NCBI GenBank assembly: GCA_002338565.1
Contig: DDIN01000001.1
Span: 1-64,000 of the forward strand
Origin: Hyphomonadaceae bacterium UBA1849
GTDB lineage: Bacteria > Pseudomonadota > Alphaproteobacteria > Caulobacterales > Hyphomonadaceae
DNA length: 64,000 nucleotides
Direction of reading: 5' to 3'
Under the pieces are notes generated by a model. The model worked only from the letters and a program-made list of their open reading frames with translations. It did not search any database and was not told the origin of the DNA. The position numbers were made by a program, and so were the translations under genes. Below are positions 17,024-24,843 of the stretch, piece after piece; position 1 is the stretch's first letter; every line of letters starts with the position of its first letter.

Positions 17024-17731
17024 CTAATATTCAAATTCCAGGATCTGCGCGCCTTCTTCGTCTCCGAGAATGACGGTTCTGGCGAGATTGATGAACAGTC
17101 CATGCTCCACCACGCCCGGAACCACAGAGAGCGCCAGCGCGGCAGCCTGTGCTGAGGGTATTTCTTTACATCGACAGTCCAAAATGTAGTTGCCACCGTC
17201 CGTTACAAGAGGGCGCTTACCACCCGCACTCTCACGAAGCTTCACGATGGGTTGATCCACACCTGATGTCTTCAACGCGTCGAAAACCTTTTTAGCCGTG
17301 ATCGTGAACCCGAAAGGAGAGACCTCCACTGGCAGCGGAAAAGCGCCAAGGGTTTCCACAGCTTTGCTTTCATCTGCGATCACGACCATATGATCCGATG
17401 CGTTCGCAATTATTTTTTCTCTGAGCAGCGCTGCGCCGCCTCCTTTAATGAGACAGGCATGAGGATCAATTTCATCCGCGCCGTCGACTGTCAGATGAAT
17501 GCGCTCGACCTGCTCCACCGGCAATAAGGGTATACCTAGCGCCGCCGCCTGTTCAAAGGTTGCAACCGACGTAGGCACACAACGAACATCCAGACCATCA
17601 CTGATCTCATCCGCGAGAAATTCCACAAAGAACGCCGCAGTCGAACCTGTACCAAGGCCCAGCGTCATGCCGCTCTCAACGAACTCCAACGCCGCGGCTG
17701 CAGCATTCCGTTTGGCTTCATCCTGAGACAT
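17024..17731 (-). CDS. rpiA: Ribose-5-phosphate isomerase A
   Basis: 235 residues. Interconverts ribose 5-phosphate and ribulose 5-phosphate. Family motifs: LGLGTGSTAAFF near the N-terminus, TVDGADEID with the catalytic Asp-Glu region, and KGGGAALLREK with the catalytic Lys. Length is normal. It starts 3 bp after glmU and ends 9 bp before gor. No unusual residues seen. Confidence 0.97.
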   Translation of the reverse strand: MSQDEAKRNAAAAALEFVESGMTLGLGTGSTAAFFVEFLADEISDGLDVRCVPTSVATFEQAAALGIPLLPVEQVERIHLTVDGADEIDPHACLIKGGGAALLREKIIANASDHMVVIADESKAVETLGAFPLPVEVSPFGFTITAKKVFDALKTSGVDQPIVKLRESAGGKRPLVTDGGNYILDCRCKEIPSAQAAALALSVVPGVVEHGLFINLARTVILGDEEGAQILEFEY

Positions 17732-17734
17732 CGA

Positions 17735-19078
17735 TCAGCTCTGCTTCTTGCGGCGCATTTCGGCGTGATAGGTGTCCGCCCAGCCTTCAATGTTTTTTTG
17801 CTTGCCCCTGGCTACTGCAAGGGCGCCTTCTGGTACGTCTTTAGTCACGACACTGCCCGACCCCACGAAACTCCCGTTTTCGAGTGTCACAGGCGCTACA
17901 AGCGAAGAGTTTGAGCCGATGAAGCTCCCTTCGCCGATAGTCGTCCGGTGTTTGAAATAGCCATCGTAATTACAGAAGATCGTCCCTGCCCCGATGTTGG
18001 ATTTCGCGCCGACATCACCATCACCAATGTACGACAGATGATTGGCAGCGACACCATCACCCAATTCTGAATTCTTGATCTCAACGAAATTACCGACACG
18101 GACACCCGTATGAAGAACCGTGCCTGGACGCAAACGGGCAAACGGTCCGATCTGACAAGCTTCGCCAACGGAGCAGTTCTCCATATGAGAGAACGCTTTA
18201 ATGCGCGTATCAGACGCTACCCAAACACCCGGGCCAAAAAACACGTTGGGCTCGATAACAACATCAGCGCCTACCTGAGTATCAAATGCGAAATAGACGG
18301 TGTCCGGATCAATGAGTGTCACGCCGCTTTCCATCATTTTGCGACGCGTCTTGGACTGGAAAACCTTCTCGGCCTCCGCCAATTGCTCTCGTGAGTTTAC
18401 GCCAAGAACGTCCTCCTCGGAACACCGTGCAGCGCTGGCTTTCAACCCGTCCTGTCGCGCAAGTTCTACCACATCAGTGAGATAATATTCGCCCTTGGCA
18501 TTATCGTTGGTGACACGGGACAGGAGATCAAACAGGTATTCTGATCTGACGGCCATGACACCTGAATTGCAGAAAGTGACAGCGAGCTCTTCAGGGCTCG
18601 CTTCTTTGGCCTCGACAATCTTCAGAAGGTCGCCTTCATCAGAACAAATCAGGCGGCCATATCCGCCGGGCTCGGCAGCATCGAATCCGAGAACAGAGAC
18701 CGCATATCCTGCATCGAGAGACGCAAAAGCCTTCTCAACGGCGTCTACAGGAAGAAGCGGCGTATCGGCATACAAAACGACGACATGCCCCTCAAAGCCG
18801 GCAAGTGCTTGCTCGGCCGATTGAACCGCATGGCCAGTCCCCTGAGGGGGATCCTGAATTGCAATATTTTCAGACCCGACACGGTTTGCAGCAACCTGTT
18901 TCAGTTCTTCGGAATGCGTTCCAATGACGAGAATACGCTTATCACACCCAAGGCCGTCTGCCAGCGCAAGCGACCAGTCAACCATTGGTCGGCCACCGAC
19001 TTCATGGAGCACTTTGATCTTCTTGGAGCGCATTCGCGTTCCCATGCCTGCTGCAAGAATGACCGCGGCTCGTTTCAT
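17735..19078 (-). CDS. glmU: Bifunctional GlmU (uridyltransferase / acetyltransferase)
   Basis: 447 residues. The N-terminal half is an uridyltransferase (AVILAAGMGTRMRS with catalytic Arg, and DPPQGTGHAV). The C-terminal half is a left-handed beta helix acetyltransferase with hexapeptide repeats and the catalytic-site segment NHLSYIGD followed by NYDG-KH. It makes UDP-GlcNAc for peptidoglycan and lipid A. The ATG at 19078 is preferred because GGAG lies 9 bp upstream; the ATG at 19093 has none. It is divergent from gph across 82 bp. Confidence 0.96.
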   Translation of the reverse strand: MKRAAVILAAGMGTRMRSKKIKVLHEVGGRPMVDWSLALADGLGCDKRILVIGTHSEELKQVAANRVGSENIAIQDPPQGTGHAVQSAEQALAGFEGHVVVLYADTPLLPVDAVEKAFASLDAGYAVSVLGFDAAEPGGYGRLICSDEGDLLKIVEAKEASPEELAVTFCNSGVMAVRSEYLFDLLSRVTNDNAKGEYYLTDVVELARQDGLKASAARCSEEDVLGVNSREQLAEAEKVFQSKTRRKMMESGVTLIDPDTVYFAFDTQVGADVVIEPNVFFGPGVWVASDTRIKAFSHMENCSVGEACQIGPFARLRPGTVLHTGVRVGNFVEIKNSELGDGVAANHLSYIGDGDVGAKSNIGAGTIFCNYDGYFKHRTTIGEGSFIGSNSSLVAPVTLENGSFVGSGSVVTKDVPEGALAVARGKQKNIEGWADTYHAEMRRKKQS

Positions 19079-19160
19079 CGTGCGATTCTCCATAAATAGC
19101 CTGACACTGGGAGATACACGCTATATCCACATGATCAAAGCTAACCACACGGGAAACATT

Positions 19161-19835
19161 ATGAACTGGACGGATTTTACGGTTGTTTTCGATCTGGACG
19201 GCACCTTGGTGGATACCGCACCCGACCTTCATGCCGCATTGGTTCATTGCTTTTCAGAAAAGGGACTGCCTGCGGTAACGTTGGATACGATACGTCACGC
19301 TATCGGCCACGGTGCCCGGGTGATGATCGAGACATGCGCTAACGAGACAGGCACCGACCTGACTGAGGACGAGCTTTCAGCGATGCATAAAAGCTTTCTC
19401 AGCTATTACATCGCCCATATTGCGGATTTCAGCCGGCCATTCAGCGGAATTACGGAAACGCTCGATTACCTACGGGACAAAGGCGCCCGTCTGTCTGTCT
19501 GCACGAACAAAACTCAGGACCTGGCTGAAGAAGTTCTGCAGACTTTGAATCTAGCCGAGCATTTCGACAGCGTTATCGGCGCCGACAAGGCGAGCGAGAA
19601 GAAGCCCTCACCGGCGCACCTTTTGGAAGCTATTTCAGCGGCTGGCGGTGTCGCCAGCCATTCTGTACTGATCGGGGATTCGTCGACTGATGGCCGTTCG
19701 GCCGAGGCTGCAGGAATTCCGTTCATTCTCATGACGTACGGATATCTCGACGATGCAGCCTATGATCCCAAGCGCTTCGGGCAGTTATCTGATGCAAACG
19801 AACTGCCCGGATTGCTTGAAAGCATGGTTAGCTAG
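19161..19835 (+). CDS. gph: HAD-family phosphoglycolate phosphatase
   Basis: 224 residues. HAD superfamily motifs: VFDLDGTLVDTAPD (I, nucleophile Asp), SVCTNKT (II), a conserved Lys in ASEKKPSP (III) and IGDSSTDG (IV), with a helical cap between motifs I and II. It likely hydrolyses 2-phosphoglycolate, formed by Rubisco or DNA repair; narrower assignment is by similarity only. The ATG at 19161 directly precedes the catalytic strand; the longer frame from 18924 runs back through glmU and is not credible. Its end overlaps the convergent small gene by 8 bp. Confidence 0.9.
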   Translation: MNWTDFTVVFDLDGTLVDTAPDLHAALVHCFSEKGLPAVTLDTIRHAIGHGARVMIETCANETGTDLTEDELSAMHKSFLSYYIAHIADFSRPFSGITETLDYLRDKGARLSVCTNKTQDLAEEVLQTLNLAEHFDSVIGADKASEKKPSPAHLLEAISAAGGVASHSVLIGDSSTDGRSAEAAGIPFILMTYGYLDDAAYDPKRFGQLSDANELPGLLESMVS

Positions 19836-20088
19836 CCCAGCGGGGTGCTTCAGGGGCTCGCTGTCTGACAACGCGACTTGCTGTGATTTCGTCACCTGGA
19901 CGTTCACGGCGCGTCGGCATGCCATTGACCATATTACTACGAACATCGGTTCGGCCAGAGCGCATAGCTGCAATAAAGCCTGCTTCGACCAGATCGATGT
20001 TCACGTCAAATCCACGATCACGCCAGTAAGCTTCGATTTTCTCTTTAAGCTTCAGCGCGCCGTCAGTTGTGCACCAATCTCCATTCAT
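19828..20088 (-). CDS. Small conserved protein of unknown function
   Basis: 86 residues, beginning MNGDWCTTDGALKLKEKIEAYW, then a YWRDRGFDV segment and an acidic/aliphatic patch; a basic tail (MPTRRERPGDEI) follows. I recall similar short proteins as uncharacterised in Alphaproteobacteria but cannot name a domain. No signal peptide or membrane span. The start at 20088 is chosen because AGGAG lies 6 bp upstream; Met codons at 20094 and 20109 are too close to or before that site. A leader of about 150 nt with strong secondary structure precedes it. Confidence 0.7.
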   Translation of the reverse strand: MNGDWCTTDGALKLKEKIEAYWRDRGFDVNIDLVEAGFIAAMRSGRTDVRSNMVNGMPTRRERPGDEITASRVVRQRAPEAPRWAS

Positions 20089-20128
20089 ATTCATCTCCTG
20101 GATCACCATATCAGTTGTTGAGATGGTC

Positions 20129-20203
20129 CTTCTTGATCCTTAGTGCCGTCTGCTATTGCGGCTTGCATTAGAGGTAAGACTTCGCGACACTACCATCAAG
20201 AAG
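20129..20203 (-). promoter_or_regulatory. Structured leader of the small conserved gene
   Basis: Long dyad: CTTCTTGAT (20129-20137) pairs with ATCAAGAAG (20195-20203), and inside it TAGTG (20141-20145) pairs with CACTA (20188-20192). A smaller GCCG/CGGC pair lies in the loop. On the minus-strand RNA this gives a stem of 14 pairs with one internal loop, about 40-115 nt upstream of the start codon. No known riboswitch consensus is recognised. Confidence 0.45.
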
Positions 20204-20246
20204 AAACGAAATATTGGGCGAAAATGTCATAATCCAGACGCATTTC

Positions 20247-20275
20247 CATTTACGTCTGTTCATGTTCACGTTCAA
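20247..20275 (-). promoter_or_regulatory. Putative promoter of the small conserved gene
   Basis: Minus strand TTGAAC (20275-20270), 17 bp, TAAATG (20252-20247); predicted transcript start near 20240. The spacer holds three tandem GTTCAY hexamers on the plus strand (20258-20275), a possible operator. Confidence 0.4.
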
Positions 20276-20391
20276 AATAAACAAATGTTCATATTAGGTA
20301 GACTGAAACAGCGACATCAAGCACAGCAAAACGCCGCAACTGATGGAATCATCAGACGGAATTTTCGGATTGAAATGCGGTGGAGAAAGTT

Positions 20392-20467
20392 TGGTGTGCC
20401 CTGCAGGGTTCGAACCTGCGACCTACTGATTAAAAGTCAGTTGCTCTACCGGCTGAGCTAAGGGCAC
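20392..20467 (-). tRNA. tRNA-Lys (anticodon TTT)
   Basis: 76 nt with a full cloverleaf: acceptor GTGCCCT (20467-20461) pairs with AGGGCAC, discriminator A, and CCA encoded at 20394-20392. The anticodon stem ACTGA/TCAGT encloses loop CTTTTAA, giving TTT (Lys). The T-arm carries GGTTCGAACC. Preceded by a strong promoter at 20481-20509. Confidence 0.98.
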
Positions 20468-20480
20468 GACCGAGTTGGCG

Positions 20481-20509
20481 CGTATAGCCCTGCGAATCTT
20501 TCAGGTCAA
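20481..20509 (-). promoter_or_regulatory. tRNA-Lys promoter
   Basis: Minus strand TTGACC (20509-20504), exactly 17 bp, TATACG (20486-20481). The predicted start is about 7 nt upstream of the mature tRNA 5' end. Confidence 0.75.
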
Positions 20510-20590
20510 TGAATTGAATGCCTCATTCTATAACTTTTTTTGCCGTTATTGAATTTTATCCGATAATACGCCGTATCAAGGATGCAAAAA

Positions 20591-21271
20591 ATGTTCAGTA
20601 GCCGTTTCATCTCCCCCGTCATCGCGATCGCCGGTTTGTGTTTGTCGCCTCTAGCCGGTCACACGCAGGAGGCAGATTCGGAGCAGGATAACGATAGCGT
20701 CGTCGAATCCGGGTCAAGAATCACTTATCGCGCAGTTCGTCAGACCGGAGAAGGACTGGGAGACGCGGCACTCTCACCTTTGGAGGACCTGAACCTTCGT
20801 CGCGATGACATCCCTCAGGAGATTGCAGGAATCCGCACGCCATACGACCCCGTACCGGACCTGACTTGCGATACGATCGGACGTGAAGTGCGCACACTGG
20901 ACACTGTTCTGGAAATTGATGCTGACGTGCGCCTTGAACTTGCAAACCGAGGGGAAGACGAGGAATCCGAAGACATGTCTGACCGCGCCTCTGATTTCGC
21001 TCTCGGGCAAATCGCGTCGGAAGCGCGTTCTATAATTCCATTTCGCGGTATCATTCGCTCGGCGACCGGCGCCAATGCCCATGCCAGCCGCGTCGAAGAA
21101 GCCTACCGGCTGGCGTATTTGCGTCGGACCTTTCTTAAAGGCCTCGGCATGGGATTGGGATGCCATTACCCGGCCGCACCTCTGGAGATCGATTACTCGA
21201 CACTCGACGAAAACAGCGCCCCAATCCGGTATCGCGCCGCCGCGCCCTCAGCGAACGAGCCTTACGACTAG
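20591..21271 (+). CDS. Secreted/periplasmic protein of unknown function
   Basis: 226 residues. An N-terminal signal peptide (basic start, hydrophobic core VIAIAGLCLSPLA, cleavage likely after GHTQ) sends it across the inner membrane. The mature part has ITYRAVRQTGEGLGDAALSPLEDLNLRRDDIP, an acidic linker (near residue 120) and a helical C-terminal half (EEAYRLAYLRRTFLKGLG). Two Cys, near residues 95 and 195, could form a disulfide. I recall homologues only as alphaproteobacterial hypotheticals. The ATG at 20591 is preferred over 20582 because AAGGA lies 8 bp upstream. Its stop overlaps the tgt stop in a shared CTAG. Confidence 0.8.
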   Translation: MFSSRFISPVIAIAGLCLSPLAGHTQEADSEQDNDSVVESGSRITYRAVRQTGEGLGDAALSPLEDLNLRRDDIPQEIAGIRTPYDPVPDLTCDTIGREVRTLDTVLEIDADVRLELANRGEDEESEDMSDRASDFALGQIASEARSIIPFRGIIRSATGANAHASRVEEAYRLAYLRRTFLKGLGMGLGCHYPAAPLEIDYSTLDENSAPIRYRAAAPSANEPYD

Positions 21272-22377
21272 GTCCAGCGAGATTTCAGGTCAGCACGCAG
21301 CTCGTTGAATGTGCCGTTGGCAATTGCCGTCCGCATTGCCTGCATGAACTCCTGAAAGAACGCTGTATTGTGCCATGAGAGCAGCATGGGCGCGAGATAC
21401 TCTCCCGCTTTGAACAAATGGTTCAGATAGGCTTTTGAGTAGTCCCGGCTGGCCGGGCAAGACGAGCTAGGATCAATCGGCGTGTCGTCTTCGGCGAAGC
21501 GGGCGTTCTTCAAATTGATAGGCCCATCCCAGGTCCAGGCTTGTCCGTGGCGTCCCGAGCGTGTCGGCAGGACGCAGTCGAACATATCAACGCCGTGAGC
21601 GACGGCTTCGAGAATATCAATCGGCTTACCTACGCCCATCAGATAGCGTGGACGCTCGCGAGGCAGATGAGGCTCGGTGAAGTCGATCACCTCAACCATT
21701 CGATTATGCCCCTCACCTACTGCGAGACCGCCTATGGCGTATCCGCCAAACCCGATCTCCTGAAGCGACTCCGCAGATTGCTGGCGAAGGTCTTCGAAGT
21801 CAGACCCTTGCACGATCCCGAACAAAGTCTGGCTGTCTCTTTCGCCAAAGGCCGCTTTCGAGCGGGCGCCCCAACGAATAGACATCTCCATGGATGACTT
21901 AGCCTGCTCATGCGTTGCCGGATACTCAGTGCACTCGTCGAGCTGCATGGAAATGTCAGCGCCGAGATGATCGGCCTGAATCTCAATGGAACGTTCGGGT
22001 GACAGAAAATGCGAAGACCCGTCGATATGGGATTTGAAGGAAACGCCCTCTTCCTTCATCTTCCGAAGCCCAGCCAGTGACCAGACCTGAAACCCGCCAG
22101 AATCCGTTAGAATAGGCTTATCCCAACGCATGAATTTATGCAGACCGCCCAGACGGTGCACACGCTCGCTGCCCGGGCGCAGCATGAGATGATAGGTATT
22201 ACCGAGCAGAATATCGGCGCCCGCATCAGCGACCTGATCCGTATACAGCGCTTTTACGGTCGCAGCTGTACCGACCGGCATGAAGGCAGGCGTTCGGATT
22301 TCGCCACGCGGCGTAACCAGCTTGCCTGTGCGGGCGCGGTCCTGAGTGGCGTGGATTTCAAATGGAAAGTCAGTCAT
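21268..22377 (-). CDS. tgt: tRNA-guanine transglycosylase (atypical zinc site)
   Basis: 369 residues. It exchanges the wobble guanine for preQ1 in GUN-anticodon tRNAs, the step before QueA. TIM-barrel motifs are intact: LTDSGGFQVWSL with a catalytic Asp, GYAIGGLAVGE, and the second Asp region MFDCVLPTRSGRHG. The zinc site normally reads CxCxxC followed by a distant His. Here it reads Ser305-x-Cys307-x-x-Ser310, with only the middle Cys and the downstream His (LLSWHN) kept. Either zinc is bound differently or the clade has dispensed with it. It overlaps queA by 8 bp. Confidence 0.95.
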   Translation of the reverse strand: MTDFPFEIHATQDRARTGKLVTPRGEIRTPAFMPVGTAATVKALYTDQVADAGADILLGNTYHLMLRPGSERVHRLGGLHKFMRWDKPILTDSGGFQVWSLAGLRKMKEEGVSFKSHIDGSSHFLSPERSIEIQADHLGADISMQLDECTEYPATHEQAKSSMEMSIRWGARSKAAFGERDSQTLFGIVQGSDFEDLRQQSAESLQEIGFGGYAIGGLAVGEGHNRMVEVIDFTEPHLPRERPRYLMGVGKPIDILEAVAHGVDMFDCVLPTRSGRHGQAWTWDGPINLKNARFAEDDTPIDPSSSCPASRDYSKAYLNHLFKAGEYLAPMLLSWHNTAFFQEFMQAMRTAIANGTFNELRADLKSRWT

Positions 22378-23428
22378 GGCGCGGCATTAGCAGAGACGCG
22401 TCCCCATAGGAATAGAACTTGTAGCCGGATTTGATGGCATGCGCATACGCGCTCTGCATGACGTCAGTCCCCATCAGCGCTGAAACCAGCATGAACAGGC
22501 TGGACTTGGGCAGGTGGAAATTCGTGATCAGCCCGTCTACCACCTGAAACTTATATCCGGGCTGGATAAAAATGTCGGTATCTCCAGATGCCGCCAGAAC
22601 ACTACCCTGACCATCTGCAAGCGACTCCAGCGTACGGAGAGACGTCGTGCCCACAGCAATCACCCGCCCCCCGCGCCCCTTACATTCAGCGATTTTTCGG
22701 GCGACATCCTCGCTGATCTCACACCACTCTTCGTGAAGCTTACCCGATTTGAAAGACTCCTCACTTAGCCCCGCAAATGTACCTGCACCGACATGAAGTG
22801 TAACTCTCTCAAAGCCGATGCCTCGTTCACCAAGCTGCTTGACGAGCGCATCAGTAAAGTGAAGCCCCGCCGTTGGGGCCGCGACCGAACCGGCGCGATC
22901 TGCAAAAACGGTCTGATAGTCTTCGTGGTCTTTTGAGTCCGCAGGCCTCATTTTCGCGATATAGGGCGGAATCGGCATTTTCCCGACCGCGTCGACAGCG
23001 CTCCAGAAGTCTTCGCCTTTTGGCGAAAACTCAAGCACTAGCTCTCCTGTAGGACGCTTGTCTAAAATTCGGCCCCGGAGCCCTGCAGGGAACTCGATAA
23101 CGTCATTGGGTCTAAGTCTACGCCCGGGACGACCCAAGCATTCCCAAACTCCGTCATCTTTCTGGGCCACGAGATTTATCTGCACATCGACATCAGACGA
23201 CAGCTCATCTCGAGCAGGACGCACGCCAAACAACAAAGCCGGGACAACCCGCGTATCGTTCGCGATGAGAAGATCCCCTTCGCGTAGTTCGGTTCCTATA
23301 TCCCGAAACACGCGATCGGTGATTTGATCGCCATGCACACACAATAACCGGCAGGAGTCGCGAGGCTCTGCCGGTCTTGTCGCTATACATTCATCCGGAA
23401 GTTCGAAATCGAACGCGCTGAGATCCAA
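22370..23428 (-). CDS. queA: S-adenosylmethionine:tRNA ribosyltransferase-isomerase
   Basis: 352 residues. Transfers and isomerises the ribosyl moiety of SAM onto preQ1-tRNA to make epoxyqueuosine. Typical QueA features: FDFELPDECIATRPAEPRDSCRLL at the N-terminus, PPYI, TAGLHFTDALV, HVGAGTFAGL and NFHLPKSSLFMLVSA. Length normal. It overlaps tgt by 8 bp and follows the cyclophilin gene by 9 bp, giving the order gyrA, coaD, cyclophilin, queA, tgt. Confidence 0.97.
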   Translation of the reverse strand: MDLSAFDFELPDECIATRPAEPRDSCRLLCVHGDQITDRVFRDIGTELREGDLLIANDTRVVPALLFGVRPARDELSSDVDVQINLVAQKDDGVWECLGRPGRRLRPNDVIEFPAGLRGRILDKRPTGELVLEFSPKGEDFWSAVDAVGKMPIPPYIAKMRPADSKDHEDYQTVFADRAGSVAAPTAGLHFTDALVKQLGERGIGFERVTLHVGAGTFAGLSEESFKSGKLHEEWCEISEDVARKIAECKGRGGRVIAVGTTSLRTLESLADGQGSVLAASGDTDIFIQPGYKFQVVDGLITNFHLPKSSLFMLVSALMGTDVMQSAYAHAIKSGYKFYSYGDASLLMPRHD

Positions 23429-23437
23429 AGAACAACC

Positions 23438-24334
23438 CTAGTTTGAGACGATGGTCGGCACAGGCGGCAGGTCGCAAACGCTCGCGCCCGCATTCGCCTC
23501 AAGGAAGCTGGCAAACAGCGGTCCATCCGTGCGCTGCACCAGAACACGTGGACGCTCTTCCTCTGGCATCTCTGACACAAGACGCGCAGAAACCAGAACG
23601 TCAGGCATACGCACAGGCTCACCGACTTCAATGCTATCCACAACATCCTGACCGCTCACAATGCGCCCCCACGCCGTGTACTCCCGGTTCAACCAGGGAG
23701 AAATGTCGCGCATCAGGAAGAACTGGGTAGAAGCTGAGTTCGGATCGGATGTGCGGGCTGTCGATACAACGCCCTTGCAATGTGGAATCCAGCTTTGAAC
23801 GGAACCATCACGCGACAAGCTGGCAAAAGCTTCTGCCTGCGTAGAAACAGGGAACCCCAGAATATAGCCGCTAGTCGCCGCCTGTGGCAGGCCCAGCTTT
23901 TGCATCGCCGGAACGATGTCATCTTCTGAGTTCGGGATACGCGTGAAGATAAATTCGCCCGGCATATTTGGCCAGTTTTCCGCGCGCTCTCGGTCAATTG
24001 CTTCAATGTCACCGCCCTGAGCCATAAAGCCTTCGATCACACGGTGGAACATTGTTCCATTGAGATCGCCGCTCGCGGCAAGAGACGTAAAACGTTCAAC
24101 ATGACCCGGCGCAGCGAATGGTGCCGCCTCGATCAACACACGCCCACGCGCCTCTCCCCGAGCCGTCGCAATCTGAAATTCGATCAGGTTTTCAGGAGCC
24201 GCTTCACGCCAGTTGGCAGTATCTGCCAATGCCGCATCGAATGCCGGCAATTCGGCGATTTGAGCCTGCGCCGACGCCCCTGCCATCGCCGTCAAACCAA
24301 TGGCCGCGAGAAGAGAACGAATGAATGACTTCAT
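23438..24334 (-). CDS. Periplasmic cyclophilin-type peptidyl-prolyl isomerase
   Basis: 298 residues. A Sec signal peptide (MKSFIRSLLAAIGLTAMAGASAQA) implies periplasmic location. The cyclophilin domain covers about residues 48-250 with the landmark FHRVIEGFMAQGGD, including the catalytic Arg, and a downstream FFLMRD block. Extra loops and a C-terminal extension (about 250-298) make it longer than minimal cyclophilins. It starts 2 bp after coaD and precedes queA. A role in envelope protein folding is inferred from the family. Confidence 0.92.
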   Translation of the reverse strand: MKSFIRSLLAAIGLTAMAGASAQAQIAELPAFDAALADTANWREAAPENLIEFQIATARGEARGRVLIEAAPFAAPGHVERFTSLAASGDLNGTMFHRVIEGFMAQGGDIEAIDRERAENWPNMPGEFIFTRIPNSEDDIVPAMQKLGLPQAATSGYILGFPVSTQAEAFASLSRDGSVQSWIPHCKGVVSTARTSDPNSASTQFFLMRDISPWLNREYTAWGRIVSGQDVVDSIEVGEPVRMPDVLVSARLVSEMPEEERPRVLVQRTDGPLFASFLEANAGASVCDLPPVPTIVSN

Positions 24335-24336
24335 GA

Positions 24337-24825
24337 TTAGAGCTTTTCTTTGAGACGTTTCGCAACCGAAGGAGAAACGAAGTGCTCCACACGGCCGTCC
24401 AACTTTGCAATTTCCTTGACCAGTCGTGACGCCACGGCCTGATGTTGAGGGTCAGCCATCAGGAAAACAGTCTCAATATCAGGATTGAGCTTCTGGTTCA
24501 TGGCGACCATTTGGAATTCATATTCAAAGTCAGATACTGCCCGCAATCCCCGAATGATTACATTTGCAGTACATTCTTCAGCGAAGTGCATCAAAAGATT
24601 GTCGAATGGACGAACTTCGATCTCCGCAGTGTGACGAAATTCTTCAATCTCTTCGAGGACCATGTCCACACGTTCTTCAAGAGAGAAGAGCGGGCCTTTT
24701 GCCTCATTGATTGCAACGCCAATGACGAGCTTGTCGACGAGCTTTACCGCGCGTCTGATGATATCCCGGTGCCCGTTGGTAAGCGGGTCAAAAGTCCCGG
24801 GATACATTCCGATTCGTTTCGTCAC
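24337..24825 (-). CDS. coaD: Phosphopantetheine adenylyltransferase
   Basis: 162 residues, the standard length. Makes dephospho-CoA from 4'-phosphopantetheine and ATP. Nucleotidyltransferase motif PGTFDPLTNGH (9-19) with the catalytic His, RGLRAVSDFEYE in the substrate site, and the ISSxxV-type ATP motif replaced by a related VASRLVKEIAKL segment. It lies 18 bp downstream of gyrA and 2 bp before the cyclophilin gene. No anomalies otherwise. Confidence 0.96.
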   Translation of the reverse strand: MTKRIGMYPGTFDPLTNGHRDIIRRAVKLVDKLVIGVAINEAKGPLFSLEERVDMVLEEIEEFRHTAEIEVRPFDNLLMHFAEECTANVIIRGLRAVSDFEYEFQMVAMNQKLNPDIETVFLMADPQHQAVASRLVKEIAKLDGRVEHFVSPSVAKRLKEKL

Positions 24826-24843
24826 ATTGGCCTCCCCAGAGGA

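Noticed and set aside
19753..20121. 122-codon plus-strand frame downstream of gph
   Set aside because: Opposite the small conserved gene and its leader; no ribosome site and no recognisable protein features.
20258..20290. Cluster of GTTC repeats resembling an SOS box
   Set aside because: Start-to-start distances are 6, 12 and 17 bp; the LexA operator needs 11 (GTTC-N7-GTTC). Kept only as a possible operator repeat.
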